Assembly (NCBI GenBank): GCA_963822215.1 | Contig: CAWGGX010000003.1 | Location: 310,001 to 374,000 of the forward strand | DNA from: Roseiarcus sp963822215 | Lineage (GTDB): Bacteria > Pseudomonadota > Alphaproteobacteria > Rhizobiales > Beijerinckiaceae | Length of the DNA stretch: 64,000 nt | Direction: 5' to 3' | Shown here: in pieces, positions 1 through 8,278 of the stretch | Layout: each line of letters begins with the position of its first letter | Position numbering within the stretch: position 1 is the first letter of the stretch | Position numbers and translations under genes: made by a program | The notes under the pieces: model-generated | What the model was told of the DNA's origin: nothing | The model's input: the letters and a program-made list of their open reading frames with translations, nothing else | Database searches by the model: none

Positions 1-625
1 CGTCGACGCTCGCGGCGGTCGTCGAGTTGACGGCGCCGAAGCGGGCGACTTCGTCGACCCCCGGATGCGCCTTCTTGAATTCGGTCCAGACCTCGTCGCG
101 CCGGTCGAGCGGCGCGAAGCCCGCGACATAGACATAGGCCGCCTTGAACGCGTCGCCGTTTTCCTTGACCGCCTGTTCGAGGGCGAGGCGGGCGAGCAGG
201 TGGTCGCTTTGCTCGACCTGCGGGATCTTCGGGTTGTCGAGGTTGACGTCGAAAGCGACGACCTTCACGCCCGCGTCGAGCGCCTTCTGGGCGACGTCCT
301 TCAGCGATTCCGGCAGGCCGTGGTCGATGACGATCGCCTTGGCGCCGAGATTGATCGCCTGTTCGATCTGGTCGCGCTCGAGCGCCGGGTCCTGCTTGCC
401 GGGGAAGACGCGCAGATCGACGCCGAGCTTCTTGGCCTGCGCCTCCGCGCCCGACTGATAGGCCTCGAAGAAGTCGCCGGCCGAGATGAAGCCGACCAGG
501 GCGAGCTTGACGTCACCCTTGTCGAAGGGCGCGGGCGCGCCGGCGACGCCTTCGGCGAGTGCGGGCGCGGCGAGGGCCGCGGCGGATGCGGCGGCGAAGA
601 GAACGCTTCGGATGAGGGAACTCAT
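1..625 (-). CDS. sugar-type ABC transporter periplasmic substrate-binding protein (partial, 3' end off window)
   Basis: The reading frame opens at an ATG (623-625) and stays open to the window edge, about 208 codons. Residues 1-21 form a Sec signal peptide ending ALA-EG. The mature part starts KLALVGFISAGDFFEAYQSG and continues with alternating strands and helices (AIVIDHGLPESL, VVAFDVNLDNP), the pattern of the ribose/galactose-binding (Peripla_BP_4) fold. It precedes a permease and a double-domain ATPase on the same strand and is the last visible gene of the mtn operon. By family it delivers a sugar or sugar-like ligand in the periplasm. From context the ligand could be methylthioribose; that is inference. 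The C-terminal half is not visible. Confidence 0.85.
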   Translation of the reverse strand, partial: MSSLIRSVLFAAASAAALAAPALAEGVAGAPAPFDKGDVKLALVGFISAGDFFEAYQSGAEAQAKKLGVDLRVFPGKQDPALERDQIEQAINLGAKAIVIDHGLPESLKDVAQKALDAGVKVVAFDVNLDNPKIPQVEQSDHLLARLALEQAVKENGDAFKAAYVYVAGFAPLDRRDEVWTEFKKAHPGVDEVARFGAVNSTTAASVD

Positions 626-669
626 GGGCTTGGTCCTTTGGGTGGGATGGGGAAGACAGAATTGCAGGA

Positions 670-1707
670 TCATGCGGGCCGCCGCCCGAGGCCGTAGGTC
701 AGCCCCAACGCGCCGACGAGCACCGCGCCCTTGACGAAGTCCTGCGTGTAGTAGGGCACGTTCAGCATGGTGAGCCCGTTGAGGAGCACGCCGACGAAGA
801 TGGCGCCAACGACGGCGCCGAAGACGTTGGGCCGGCGCGCCGCGAGCACCGCAAAGCCGATCAGCGAAGCGGCGACTGCGTCGAGGAGGAGCGACGCCCC
901 CGACGACACGTCGCCGCGTCCGACCCGCGCGGCGACGATCACGCCGCCGAATCCCGCGAGCGTCGCCGAGATCGCATAGGCCAGCACCTTCAGCCGCGCC
1001 GTCGGCGCGCCGGCGAGGCGCGCCGCGATCTCGTTGCCGCCGACCGCGAACAAGAGGCGCCCGATCCGCGTGCGCTCGGTGAGCACGAAGGCGATCACCG
1101 CCACGACCAGCATCGCCAGCACCGGCAGCGGCGCGACGTCGAACAGGCGCCGGCGGCCGATGGCGAGGAAATTCGGGTCGAACACGCCATTGGCGGAGAC
1201 GCCGCTCGGCAGGATGAGGCCGGTGGCGATCGACCGCCCCGCGGTCGGAATGAGCTGGAGGCCGGTGAGGAGGAAATTCATCGCCAGCGTCGCGAGCAGG
1301 TCCGGCACGCCGACGACGACGATGAGGAACGCGTTGGCAAGGCCGACCGCGAGGCCGAAGGCGAGCACGACGGCGACGGTCTCCGCCGCGTCGAACCGCC
1401 AGACCACCATGGCGTAGGAGGCGGCCATCACGCTCGACGCCGCGATGGCGCCGACCGAGAGGTCGAAGCCGCCGACCGCCATGCTGATGGTTACGCCGAC
1501 GGCGAGGATCGCGACGACCGACACCGCCTGCAAAACGCTCATGAAATTGTTGAGGCCGAGGAAGGCGGGCTCCGCGGTCGAGAACACGACGACCAACACC
1601 GCCAGAAGCAGGAACACCGCATAGCGGCGCACGGCGGCGGCGAGGGCGGCCCCGATGTCCCTTTCCGCCGCCCGGCGCGGGCGGGAGGTTTCAGTCAAGG
1701 CGGCCAT
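670..1707 (-). CDS. ribose-type ABC transporter permease (BPD_transp_2)
   Basis: The protein has 345 residues with about eight to ten hydrophobic segments beginning near residue 30 (YAVFLLLAVLVVVFS). It carries the RbsC-like features VGGFDLSVGA near residue 80 and FAVGGNEIAARLAG near residue 230, and has normal length for the family. The start overlaps the upstream ATPase gene by 17 bases, so translation is probably coupled. It would form the inner-membrane channel of the importer whose ATPase and binding protein flank it. Its place at the end of a methionine-salvage operon suggests a sulfur-containing pentose ligand, but nothing in the sequence proves specificity. Confidence 0.9.
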   Translation of the reverse strand: MAALTETSRPRRAAERDIGAALAAAVRRYAVFLLLAVLVVVFSTAEPAFLGLNNFMSVLQAVSVVAILAVGVTISMAVGGFDLSVGAIAASSVMAASYAMVVWRFDAAETVAVVLAFGLAVGLANAFLIVVVGVPDLLATLAMNFLLTGLQLIPTAGRSIATGLILPSGVSANGVFDPNFLAIGRRRLFDVAPLPVLAMLVVAVIAFVLTERTRIGRLLFAVGGNEIAARLAGAPTARLKVLAYAISATLAGFGGVIVAARVGRGDVSSGASLLLDAVAASLIGFAVLAARRPNVFGAVVGAIFVGVLLNGLTMLNVPYYTQDFVKGAVLVGALGLTYGLGRRPA

Positions 1708-3226
1708 CGTTCGATCCGATCGGTGTGAGAGACTCTTGGGGGCGCGATTCGCCGTCGCTGGCGAACGGGCGGAGGCCCGAGGCGTCGAGGACGAAGATCC
1801 GGTCGGCGACTTTCAGCGCCTCCTCGGGATCGGACGCCGTGACGAGGGTGGCGACGTCGTCGAGTCCGCGCACCGCCGCGCCGATGTCGGCGCGCGCGCC
1901 CACGTCCACTCCCTGGAACGGCTCGTCGAGCAGCAGAACGCGCGGCCGCTCGGCGAGCCAGCGCGCCAGCACGACTTTCTGCTGGTTGCCGCCGGAGAGC
2001 GTATCGAGCCGGGCGTCCGGTCCGCTCGTGCGAATGTCGAGCCGGTGGATCGCCGTCAGGGCCGCGGCGCGCTCGACCGCCGGGATGAGCAATCCGTGCG
2101 GGAACCAGCGGCGCAAGTGCGGCAGAGCGATCGAGGCGGAGAGCGACCCGCCCGGCCAGTCGGGTGGAACGAACGAGGTGCGGCGCCGATCTTCGGCGGC
2201 AAGGTGGACGCCGCCCGCAATCGCCTCCGCCGGGCTTCGCGGGCGCCAGGACACGCCGTTGAGCCGCATCTCGCCCTCGACCGGCGGGATTGCGCCGAAG
2301 AGCGCGAGCAGAAGGCTGCTCTTGCCGCCCCCGAGCGGTCCGGTGATCGCCGTCACTTCGCCGGCCCTCAGCTCAAGATCGATGGGAGGGACGCCCGGGC
2401 GCGGCCGGAGCCCATGCGTCTCCAGCACCGGCGCGCCGCGGCCTGCGCGCGCGTCGGGACGGGCGCTCTCGACCGTCCGGGCGATCATCGCCTTCAGCGT
2501 CGCCGCGAAGTCGACCGGCCGTCGGAAGCCGGCCACGACCCGCCCGCCGCGCAGCACGACGACCCGGCTCGCCAGCCGCTTCAGGTCCGGCGTGCGATGG
2601 GAAATGTAGACGATGGCAAGGCCCTTGGCGGCGAGGGCCTCGATGACGTCGAACAATCGCGCAGCCTCGGTCGAGGACAGGCTCGCGGTCGGCTCGTCGA
2701 AGATGAGCACGCGCGCGTCGGACGAAAGCGCGCGGGCGATGGCGATGAGCTGCCGCTCGGCCGGGCCGATGTCGGCGAAGTCGCGATCGAGCGGCAGAGA
2801 AAATCCCGCGCGCTCGGCGATCGCGGCGGCGCGCCGCTGGATCGAGGCCGGCGAGACGAAGAAGCCGGAGCGTCCGTCGGCGAAACGGTCGAGCAGCAGC
2901 GTTTCGGCGACCGTGAGGCCGGGCGCGCCGGCTCGGTCGGTCGCCTGGTGGATGGCGACGATCCCCGCCCCGATCGCCTCGCGCGGCGAGGCGGGCGCAT
3001 AGGCGCGGCCATCCACGGTCATGACGCCTTCGTCCGGTTGCACGACGCCGACGAGCACATTGACGAGGGTCGATTTGCCGGCGCCGTTCGCGCCCATGAG
3101 GCCGACGACCTCGCCCGGCGCGACCTCGAAATCGACGGCGCGCAACGCCTGCGTCGAGCCGAAGCGTTTCGACACGCCACGCACGGCGACTCCCGACGGC
3201 GCCGAGGTCTGCGCAGCAGCGGTCAT
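1691..3226 (-). CDS. ribose-type ABC transporter ATP-binding protein with two nucleotide-binding domains
   Basis: This is a 511-residue RbsA/MglA-type ATPase with tandem ABC domains. Domain 1 has Walker A GANGAGKST at about residues 45-53, the variant signature IGPAERQLIAIARAL and Walker B VLIFDEPTASL. Domain 2 has a degenerate P-loop GPLGGGKSS near residue 296, signature LSGGNQQKVVLARWL and Walker B VLLLDEPFQGVDVGA. One canonical and one altered site is normal for this family. The gene overlaps mtnC by four bases (ATGA) and the permease by 17 bases, so salvage enzymes and importer are one transcription unit. It energises uptake of the ligand bound by the protein at the window start. Confidence 0.92.
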   Translation of the reverse strand: MTAAAQTSAPSGVAVRGVSKRFGSTQALRAVDFEVAPGEVVGLMGANGAGKSTLVNVLVGVVQPDEGVMTVDGRAYAPASPREAIGAGIVAIHQATDRAGAPGLTVAETLLLDRFADGRSGFFVSPASIQRRAAAIAERAGFSLPLDRDFADIGPAERQLIAIARALSSDARVLIFDEPTASLSSTEAARLFDVIEALAAKGLAIVYISHRTPDLKRLASRVVVLRGGRVVAGFRRPVDFAATLKAMIARTVESARPDARAGRGAPVLETHGLRPRPGVPPIDLELRAGEVTAITGPLGGGKSSLLLALFGAIPPVEGEMRLNGVSWRPRSPAEAIAGGVHLAAEDRRRTSFVPPDWPGGSLSASIALPHLRRWFPHGLLIPAVERAAALTAIHRLDIRTSGPDARLDTLSGGNQQKVVLARWLAERPRVLLLDEPFQGVDVGARADIGAAVRGLDDVATLVTASDPEEALKVADRIFVLDASGLRPFASDGESRPQESLTPIGSNDGRLD

Positions 3227-3915
3227 GGCCGGGGCACCACATCAATTGTGGAGAAGTCCGCAATCGCCGCCCAGCGCTTCTCGGCGAGGCTCGCCTCCTT
3301 CACCGCCTGGGCGACCTGAAGTCCGGCGGATTCGGCGGCGCGAAGCTCTGCGGCGCTGTCGGACAGGAACAGGACCGCTTCCGGCGCGGTCCCGATCGTC
3401 CGTCCGATCGCGACATAGGAGCCGCGCTCGGTCTTGGGGCCGACGCCGGTGTCGAAGAAATCCGAGAACAGTCGCCTGAGGTCGCCCGCCTCGTTGTGGC
3501 GAAAGAACAGGTCCTGCGCATGTCTCGAGCCCGAGGAATAGACATAGAGGCGCACGCCGGCCGCGCGCCAGCGCTTCAAGGCTCCGAGCGCGTCCGGGAA
3601 GATCGGGCTCGTGAACGCCCCCGAGGCGTAGCCGCTCTCCCAGATCAGGCCCTGCAGCGCCTTGAGCGGCGGCGCCTTGACGTCGCGCGCCTGCCAGTCG
3701 TCCAGCGTCTCGACGGGATCGCGGTCGGGCTCGAGGTCGCGGGTTTCTTCGAGAATCGATTCGACCTGGCTCAAGCCGGCGTTCGCTTTGACGTAGTCGG
3801 CGATGCGGCCGCGGGAATAGCCGAACAGCGTCTCCCGCACGAAGGCGGTTGGGCTGATCGTGCCCTCGATGTCGATCAGCGCGGCGTCGGCCCGAAAGGA
3901 ATGCGAGGGGCTCAC
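3223..3915 (-). CDS. mtnC: acireductone synthase (enolase-phosphatase E1)
   Basis: This 230-residue HAD-superfamily enzyme converts 2,3-diketo-5-methylthiopentyl-1-phosphate to acireductone in the methionine salvage pathway. The nucleophile motif LIDIEGTISP is at residues 13-22, where the E1 family has DIEGT in place of the usual DxDGT. Motif II is YVYSSGSRHAQ and the acidic motif FLSDSAAELRAA is near residue 185. Length is typical. The start codon overlaps the end of mtnK (ATGA), and the stop overlaps the ATPase start. Its neighbours mtnK, mtnD and mtnB make the assignment secure. Confidence 0.96.
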   Translation of the reverse strand: MSPSHSFRADAALIDIEGTISPTAFVRETLFGYSRGRIADYVKANAGLSQVESILEETRDLEPDRDPVETLDDWQARDVKAPPLKALQGLIWESGYASGAFTSPIFPDALGALKRWRAAGVRLYVYSSGSRHAQDLFFRHNEAGDLRRLFSDFFDTGVGPKTERGSYVAIGRTIGTAPEAVLFLSDSAAELRAAESAGLQVAQAVKEASLAEKRWAAIADFSTIDVVPRP

Positions 3916-5210
3916 GCCGGCGCCCTCTTCGGATCGAGGCCGGCGCCTTCGTAAAGCGGCAGCGCGTCGACGATCGCTGCGATGTCGGGAAAGCTTTCGG
4001 GGCGCTTGAGGAGCGCGCGCGCCAGCGCGAGCGCGCCGGCCTGGGCTTCGGCCCGGCGTTCCTCGTCCTCGATGGCCAGGAAGTCGGCGATCTGGGCGTA
4101 GCCGATGATCCGGCGGATGGTCTTGATCGCCAGGTAGCCCACCGCGTCGCGGAAGATCGCCTCGACATAGGATTGGCGGAACGTCTCGAGCCGCGCCTGG
4201 CCCGCGGCGTCGGCGAAATGACCCTGAGGCAGGGCGTCGCCGGACGCATCCTCATCGCGCCAAATCTCGAGAAAGCGCCGTCGGAAGGTCAGCCAGAAGC
4301 GCGCGATGTCGTCGGCGATCGCATCACGACAGGCGGCGATCGCCTCGGGCGCGCCGGCATGGAACGGCTTGGCGTACCAGGCTATGGCGTAATGGGCGAG
4401 AAAATTGCCGACGTCGAAGCCGGTCGGCCCGACGAGAGCGAACTCGCCGTCGATCACCCGCGTGTCGTCGGGCGTCGCCATGACCGAGCCCGAATGAAGG
4501 TCGCCATGCAGCAGCGATTGCTGGGTTGTGAGATAGCGTAGGCGGAAATGGGCGACCGCGCTTTTCAGCCCGATGTCGGCGCGCAGCGCTGCGGCCCAGG
4601 CCGCAAGCGGGGCGGTGACCTTGTTGCGCCAGACCTCGATGTAGGGGTCGGTGAAGACGAGATCGACCGTGATCCGCTGCAACGCGAGGTTCTGCGCAAA
4701 GAGCGCGACGTCGGCAGCCTTGCGCTCGAATGGAACGGCGAGGTCGGAGGTATGGAAGGCGGCTTGCGCCACGAATTCCGCGACGTGCTCGGGCGCCTTG
4801 GGGAAGCGCTGGCCGGCGATCAGCCCCCTGCGCAAGATGATGTGCGGATCGAGCTTTTCCATCACGATCACGAACTGCTCGGGATTGTAGGCATAGAGTT
4901 TGGGCGCAAGGCCGCCCACATGGGGCGCGAGGCGCGCCAGATAGGCGGCCTCGTAGTTCGCCCGCTTGACGTCGAGCGGCCAGCTTTCGCCGGCGACGCG
5001 CACATAGGGCAGCGCCTGCTTGAGGCAGACGCCGCCCCGCGGCCCGTCGACGAGAAAGACGGCGTTGAGGTTGCCGTCTGCGACGTCGCGCACCCGCCAG
5101 TCGCGCTTCGCGCCGCCGAGGATCTCGCTGACCTCAGGCAGGTCGGCGAGATGGTCGACGACATCGCGGTCGGCGAAGACGCGATAGGGGTTCGGCGGTC
5201 TGTCCAGCAT
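3912..5210 (-). CDS. mtnK: S-methyl-5-thioribose kinase
   Basis: This 432-residue cytosolic kinase of the APH-like fold phosphorylates methylthioribose to methylthioribose-1-phosphate. It shows the catalytic-loop motif LLHGDLHSGSVM and the metal-binding stretch VIDGEFALVGPTGFD, where most MtnK proteins have VIDPEFA. The start overlaps nothing, with 15 bases to the mtnD stop, and the gene is followed by mtnC with a four-base overlap. With MtnK present but no MTA nucleosidase in the window, the adjacent sugar-type importer makes sense as a supplier of exogenous methylthioribose. MtnA, the next enzyme, is not in the window and may lie left of it. Confidence 0.95.
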   Translation of the reverse strand: MLDRPPNPYRVFADRDVVDHLADLPEVSEILGGAKRDWRVRDVADGNLNAVFLVDGPRGGVCLKQALPYVRVAGESWPLDVKRANYEAAYLARLAPHVGGLAPKLYAYNPEQFVIVMEKLDPHIILRRGLIAGQRFPKAPEHVAEFVAQAAFHTSDLAVPFERKAADVALFAQNLALQRITVDLVFTDPYIEVWRNKVTAPLAAWAAALRADIGLKSAVAHFRLRYLTTQQSLLHGDLHSGSVMATPDDTRVIDGEFALVGPTGFDVGNFLAHYAIAWYAKPFHAGAPEAIAACRDAIADDIARFWLTFRRRFLEIWRDEDASGDALPQGHFADAAGQARLETFRQSYVEAIFRDAVGYLAIKTIRRIIGYAQIADFLAIEDEERRAEAQAGALALARALLKRPESFPDIAAIVDALPLYEGAGLDPKRAPA

Positions 5211-5225
5211 TATGCGGCGTCCGGC

Positions 5226-5777
5226 TCAGGCGGCCTTGTCGTAGAGCGGGAACGCTCGCCAGATCTCGTCGCCGGTGTAATGCGCCTCCCAGCCGGCCGG
5301 ATCGGTGAAGACGCGGATGCAGGTGAAGTCCGCTGTCTCGCCGCCGTCGAACCAGTGCGGCGTTCCCTTCGGGACGGAGAGAAGATCGCCGGCGACGCCG
5401 ACGACCTGCAGGACGCGGTCGCCGGCGTGGATGTAGAAGGCGCCGCTGCCCTCGACGAAATAGCGGACCTCGTCGTCGTGATGGGTGTGCTCGACGAGGA
5501 ATTTCTGCCGCAACGCCGGCCAGTTCGGATTGTTCGGCTTGACGCTGACCACGTCGGCGGCCTGATAGCCGCGCTCTCGCTTCAGCCGCTCGATCTCGGG
5601 CGCGTAGGCGCCGAGGATTTCGGCCTGGGACGCGTTCGGCGGCAGGGGATGCGTCGCCCGCCAGCGCTCGACGCGCGCGCCAATGGCGGCGAGTTCGCCG
5701 ACGATGACGCCGAAGTCCTCAGTGTCGAGGCGCACGTCTTTCGGGTCCGCGGCGGAAGAGACGATCAAACGGGTCAT
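5226..5777 (-). CDS. mtnD: acireductone dioxygenase (ARD)
   Basis: The gene encodes a 183-residue cupin that cleaves acireductone to 2-keto-4-methylthiobutyrate and formate (Fe form). Metal ligands are visible as H97, H99 and E103 (VEHTHHDDEVRYF) and H141 (GTPHWFDGG). A longer frame reaches back to 5843, but the ATG at 5775-5777 is preferred because it has an AGGAG ribosome-binding site 9 bases upstream and begins with the normal ARD N-terminus. The start codon overlaps the mtnB stop (ATGA-type overlap), as expected of one operon. Confidence 0.95.
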   Translation of the reverse strand: MTRLIVSSAADPKDVRLDTEDFGVIVGELAAIGARVERWRATHPLPPNASQAEILGAYAPEIERLKRERGYQAADVVSVKPNNPNWPALRQKFLVEHTHHDDEVRYFVEGSGAFYIHAGDRVLQVVGVAGDLLSVPKGTPHWFDGGETADFTCIRVFTDPAGWEAHYTGDEIWRAFPLYDKAA

Positions 5778-6418
5778 GGCCGGTAGCTCCTGCTGAGAAG
5801 GATCTGCTGAAAAAGGGTTTCGAGCGCTTCGAGATGGCGCCATGCCTCCCTGGCGTCGCGGCCCCAGGCGTAGAGGCCGTGTCCTGCGAGCACGTAGCCG
5901 GGGGCGGGGACGGCGTCGTGGGTGGGTTCGGCGAGACGGACGGCGACGCGCTCCGCGAGCGCCTCGACATCCTGGTCGTTGGGAAACACGGGCGCTTCGA
6001 CCACGGTCTCGTGAGTCGTGACCCCGCGCAGCGCCTTCTGCAGTTCCCAGCCCTCGATGCGGACCGCGCCGTACCGGGCGTGCGCCCGGCCGATCACCGA
6101 GGCAGCCGGCGAGTGGACGTGAAAGATCGCGCCGGTCTCCGGCTGGTCGCGATAGAGTCTCAGATGCAGCGCAGCCTCGGCGGACGAACCTTTCAAGAGC
6201 GGGGCGTCAATCGGCTGGGCCAGAATGTCGTCCGCCGTGAGCGCCCCCTTGTCGACGCCGCTGCGGGTGACGGCGAAGGAACCGTCGTCGATTCGCGCGG
6301 AAAAATTTCCCGAGGTCGCCGGGACCCATCCGCGCGCGGCCGCCGCGCGGCCCGCGTTGATGACGGCGCTGGCGGCGCGGGGGAGGTTCGACACCGAGGG
6401 CAAGAAGGCGGCTGACAT
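5774..6418 (-). CDS. mtnB: methylthioribulose-1-phosphate dehydratase
   Basis: This 214-residue class II aldolase-fold zinc enzyme dehydrates methylthioribulose-1-phosphate in methionine salvage. It has ATSGNFSARI near residue 34, the zinc-binding IFHVHSPAAS with H100 and H102, and the later histidine motif LAGHGLYAWGRDA. It is the promoter-proximal gene of the mtn operon. The first base of the start codon is only 10 bases from an inverted-repeat operator-like site (6429-6447), so a bound protein there would interfere with transcription or translation start directly. Confidence 0.95.
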   Translation of the reverse strand: MSAAFLPSVSNLPRAASAVINAGRAAAARGWVPATSGNFSARIDDGSFAVTRSGVDKGALTADDILAQPIDAPLLKGSSAEAALHLRLYRDQPETGAIFHVHSPAASVIGRAHARYGAVRIEGWELQKALRGVTTHETVVEAPVFPNDQDVEALAERVAVRLAEPTHDAVPAPGYVLAGHGLYAWGRDAREAWRHLEALETLFQQILLSRSYRP

Positions 6419-6428
6419 AGATTTCTTC

Positions 6429-6447
6429 GTATATCTATTTAGTAGAC
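6429..6447. promoter_or_regulatory. operator-like inverted repeat, site 1 (upstream of mtnB)
   Basis: On the plus strand the site reads GTATA, then nine bases TCTATTTAG, then TAGAC. It matches the GTCTA-N9-TAGAC pattern found upstream of six other units in this window, with one mismatch in the left half. The surrounding bases are AT-rich in otherwise GC-rich DNA. It lies just before the mtnB start. Function as a regulator-binding site is inferred from recurrence and symmetry. Confidence 0.6.
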
Positions 6448-6635
6448 TAAGGAAACGCTATTTTGGCCGTCCAAGCGTTTCTTCGCGACCTCCTCAGACC
6501 TTCTCGTCGCAATCGGCGCCTAGCCTGTAGGGCGCGCTCGCTGAGCGCGCCGGCGGGGTCGCCGACCCCGCCCTGCAACGACGCCCGGAAATTTGCTCCG
6601 GTTAGTAACGGCCAAGCCGGGCCAACATGACAATG

Positions 6636-6725
6636 CCCTCATCCTGAGCCTGTCGAAGGATGATCCAGCGGGCGGGGCCGTTCGTGCGCGCTGGAGCGTC
6701 CTTCGACAGGCTCAGGACGAGGCGT
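6636..6725. repeat. dispersed palindromic repeat (CCTGAGCCTGTCGAAGGA arms)
   Basis: Two perfectly complementary 18-base arms (6643-6660 and 6699-6716) flank a 38-base loop in the gap between mtnB and the FAD-protein gene. Related sequences recur at 58279-58341 and 63573-63710. This is a dispersed intergenic repeat type common in GC-rich alphaproteobacteria and could fold into a strong hairpin, perhaps acting as a terminator for the downstream end of the preceding minus-strand gene cluster. The remainder of 6448-6843 shows no gene. Confidence 0.75.
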
Positions 6726-6843
6726 GGGGGGACGGACGGCTAGGCTGTTACTTCGGTTACGAAATTGCGCCGCGAGGCGTTGAAAAGGCGTTATTCGGCA
6801 TCGGAAAAAGGACCGGCCGCTCGGACATGGAGGACCGGGCGCG

Positions 6844-8244
6844 CTAAAGGGTCGCAGGCGCCGCCTGCGCGCCGACGCCGAGCGCCTCGAGGATCCGCCG
6901 GGCCGTCTCCGGCGCCTGCCGCCGCAGCTCGGCCACGGCCAGCATCTCCCAGAACGCGCCGCGGGTGAGGGGGCCGGTCGCGAACAGGCTGTCGTGGGGA
7001 TGGTCCGAGGCATCGATGACGGCGCACTCGGCCGTGACTTCGAGCCCCAGCCCGACGCGGTCCGGTTTGGCGAGACCCTTGCCGAGAAGCGCGCGGACCA
7101 GCGGATCGCCAATCCGCGCGAACGCCGTGGTCGGCCCGGTGCAATTGACGATGCGGTCGGCGCTGAGGGTCGCGATCCGCTCGCCGCCGCGCAGCCGGAC
7201 GTCGATCTCGACGGCCTCCGGCGTCGACCGCCCGCCCATGAGCGCGCCCGCGACGACGGTGAGCCGCTCCTCGGCGCGCAACGCGGAAAGCCGCGCGTCG
7301 ATCTCGGGGGCGACGCGATGGCGATGCACGTCCCAGTAGGCCCTGAGATGGCGGAGCGCACGCCTCTGCTCGTCGAGCGGGAGCGCCCGCCACAGCCGAA
7401 TGAGATGGGGGCGCAGGCTGTCGACGACCGGGCGCCAGTCGACCCCCTTCGCCCGCGCCTCAGCGGCTTCGCGGCGCATGAGCCTGACGAGCGCCACGCT
7501 CGTTTGCGGCAGGCGATCCGGATCGATGAACGACGGCCAGACCGTCGTCGGGGCATGCACGGTCGGCAGGAGGCCGTGCCGGGACACGACGACGATCGGG
7601 CCGCGATGAGCCCGGTCCTGAAGCTCGATGACGACGTCGGCCATCGTCAGGCCGGAGCCGACGATCACGACGCGGTCGTCCGGGGCGACGGCCGCAAAGC
7701 TATCGCTCCGCCATGGGTCGCGAATGGCCCGCGGGTCGGATGCGAGGGCGGCCCCGACCGCCCCCGGGAATTGCGGCGGGAAGTGCCCGAGGCAGAGAGC
7801 GACGGCGTCGGCCGCGACTTCGTCTCCGTCCGCCAAGCCGAGCCTCCAGCCGCCGTTGCGACGGATGTCGACGCAATCGGCCGTGACCGGCGTGATCGAC
7901 ACCCGCCCGGACGCGCCCGCCACCGCGGTCGAAAGGATCTCCTCGATATAGGCGCCGTAGAGGCCGCGGGAGACGAAGGCAAGGGCATCCAGCGTCTCGC
8001 CGGTCCGCCGCTCGAGCCAGTCGCGGAAATGGTTCGGATGCTCGGGCAGGGCGCTCATGTTCTCGACGCGGACGTTGAGAAGATGATTGGGGTTGTCGGC
8101 CGAATAGGCGAGGCCCCGGCCTCGGCTGCCCGCGCGATCAATCAGGACGATGTCGAGGCGCCCGACGGCCTGGCGTGTCAGGTGGACGGCGAGCAAAGCG
8201 CCGCTGAAGCCGGCCCCGACGATGGCGACCGACGGCGCGTTCAC
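6844..8244 (-). CDS. FAD/NAD(P)-binding oxidoreductase
   Basis: This flavoprotein of about 466 residues has two Rossmann motifs: VAIVGAGFSG at residues 6-15 for FAD, and VVIVGSGLTMADVVIEL in the middle for NAD(P). The layout resembles the FAD-NAD(P)-binding (PF13454) and lysine/ornithine-monooxygenase-like groups. A longer frame extends to 8391, but it overlaps the aminotransferase gene; the GTG at 8242-8244 starts right at the conserved beta strand (NAPSVAIVG) and is 34 bases past the aminotransferase stop. It is the third gene after a flavin reductase and an aminotransferase, behind a sulfur-type operator. The substrate is unknown. Confidence 0.8.
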   Translation of the reverse strand: MNAPSVAIVGAGFSGALLAVHLTRQAVGRLDIVLIDRAGSRGRGLAYSADNPNHLLNVRVENMSALPEHPNHFRDWLERRTGETLDALAFVSRGLYGAYIEEILSTAVAGASGRVSITPVTADCVDIRRNGGWRLGLADGDEVAADAVALCLGHFPPQFPGAVGAALASDPRAIRDPWRSDSFAAVAPDDRVVIVGSGLTMADVVIELQDRAHRGPIVVVSRHGLLPTVHAPTTVWPSFIDPDRLPQTSVALVRLMRREAAEARAKGVDWRPVVDSLRPHLIRLWRALPLDEQRRALRHLRAYWDVHRHRVAPEIDARLSALRAEERLTVVAGALMGGRSTPEAVEIDVRLRGGERIATLSADRIVNCTGPTTAFARIGDPLVRALLGKGLAKPDRVGLGLEVTAECAVIDASDHPHDSLFATGPLTRGAFWEMLAVAELRRQAPETARRILEALGVGAQAAPATL

Positions 8245-8278
8245 GTCTCTACTCGCGCCAACTCGGACGGCGCCGCCC

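Noticed and set aside
1655..3319. Long plus-strand open frame opposite the ribose-type ATPase (554 codons)
   Set aside because: Low-complexity Arg/Asp/Gly-rich translation antisense to a clear ABC ATPase; a GC-rich shadow frame.
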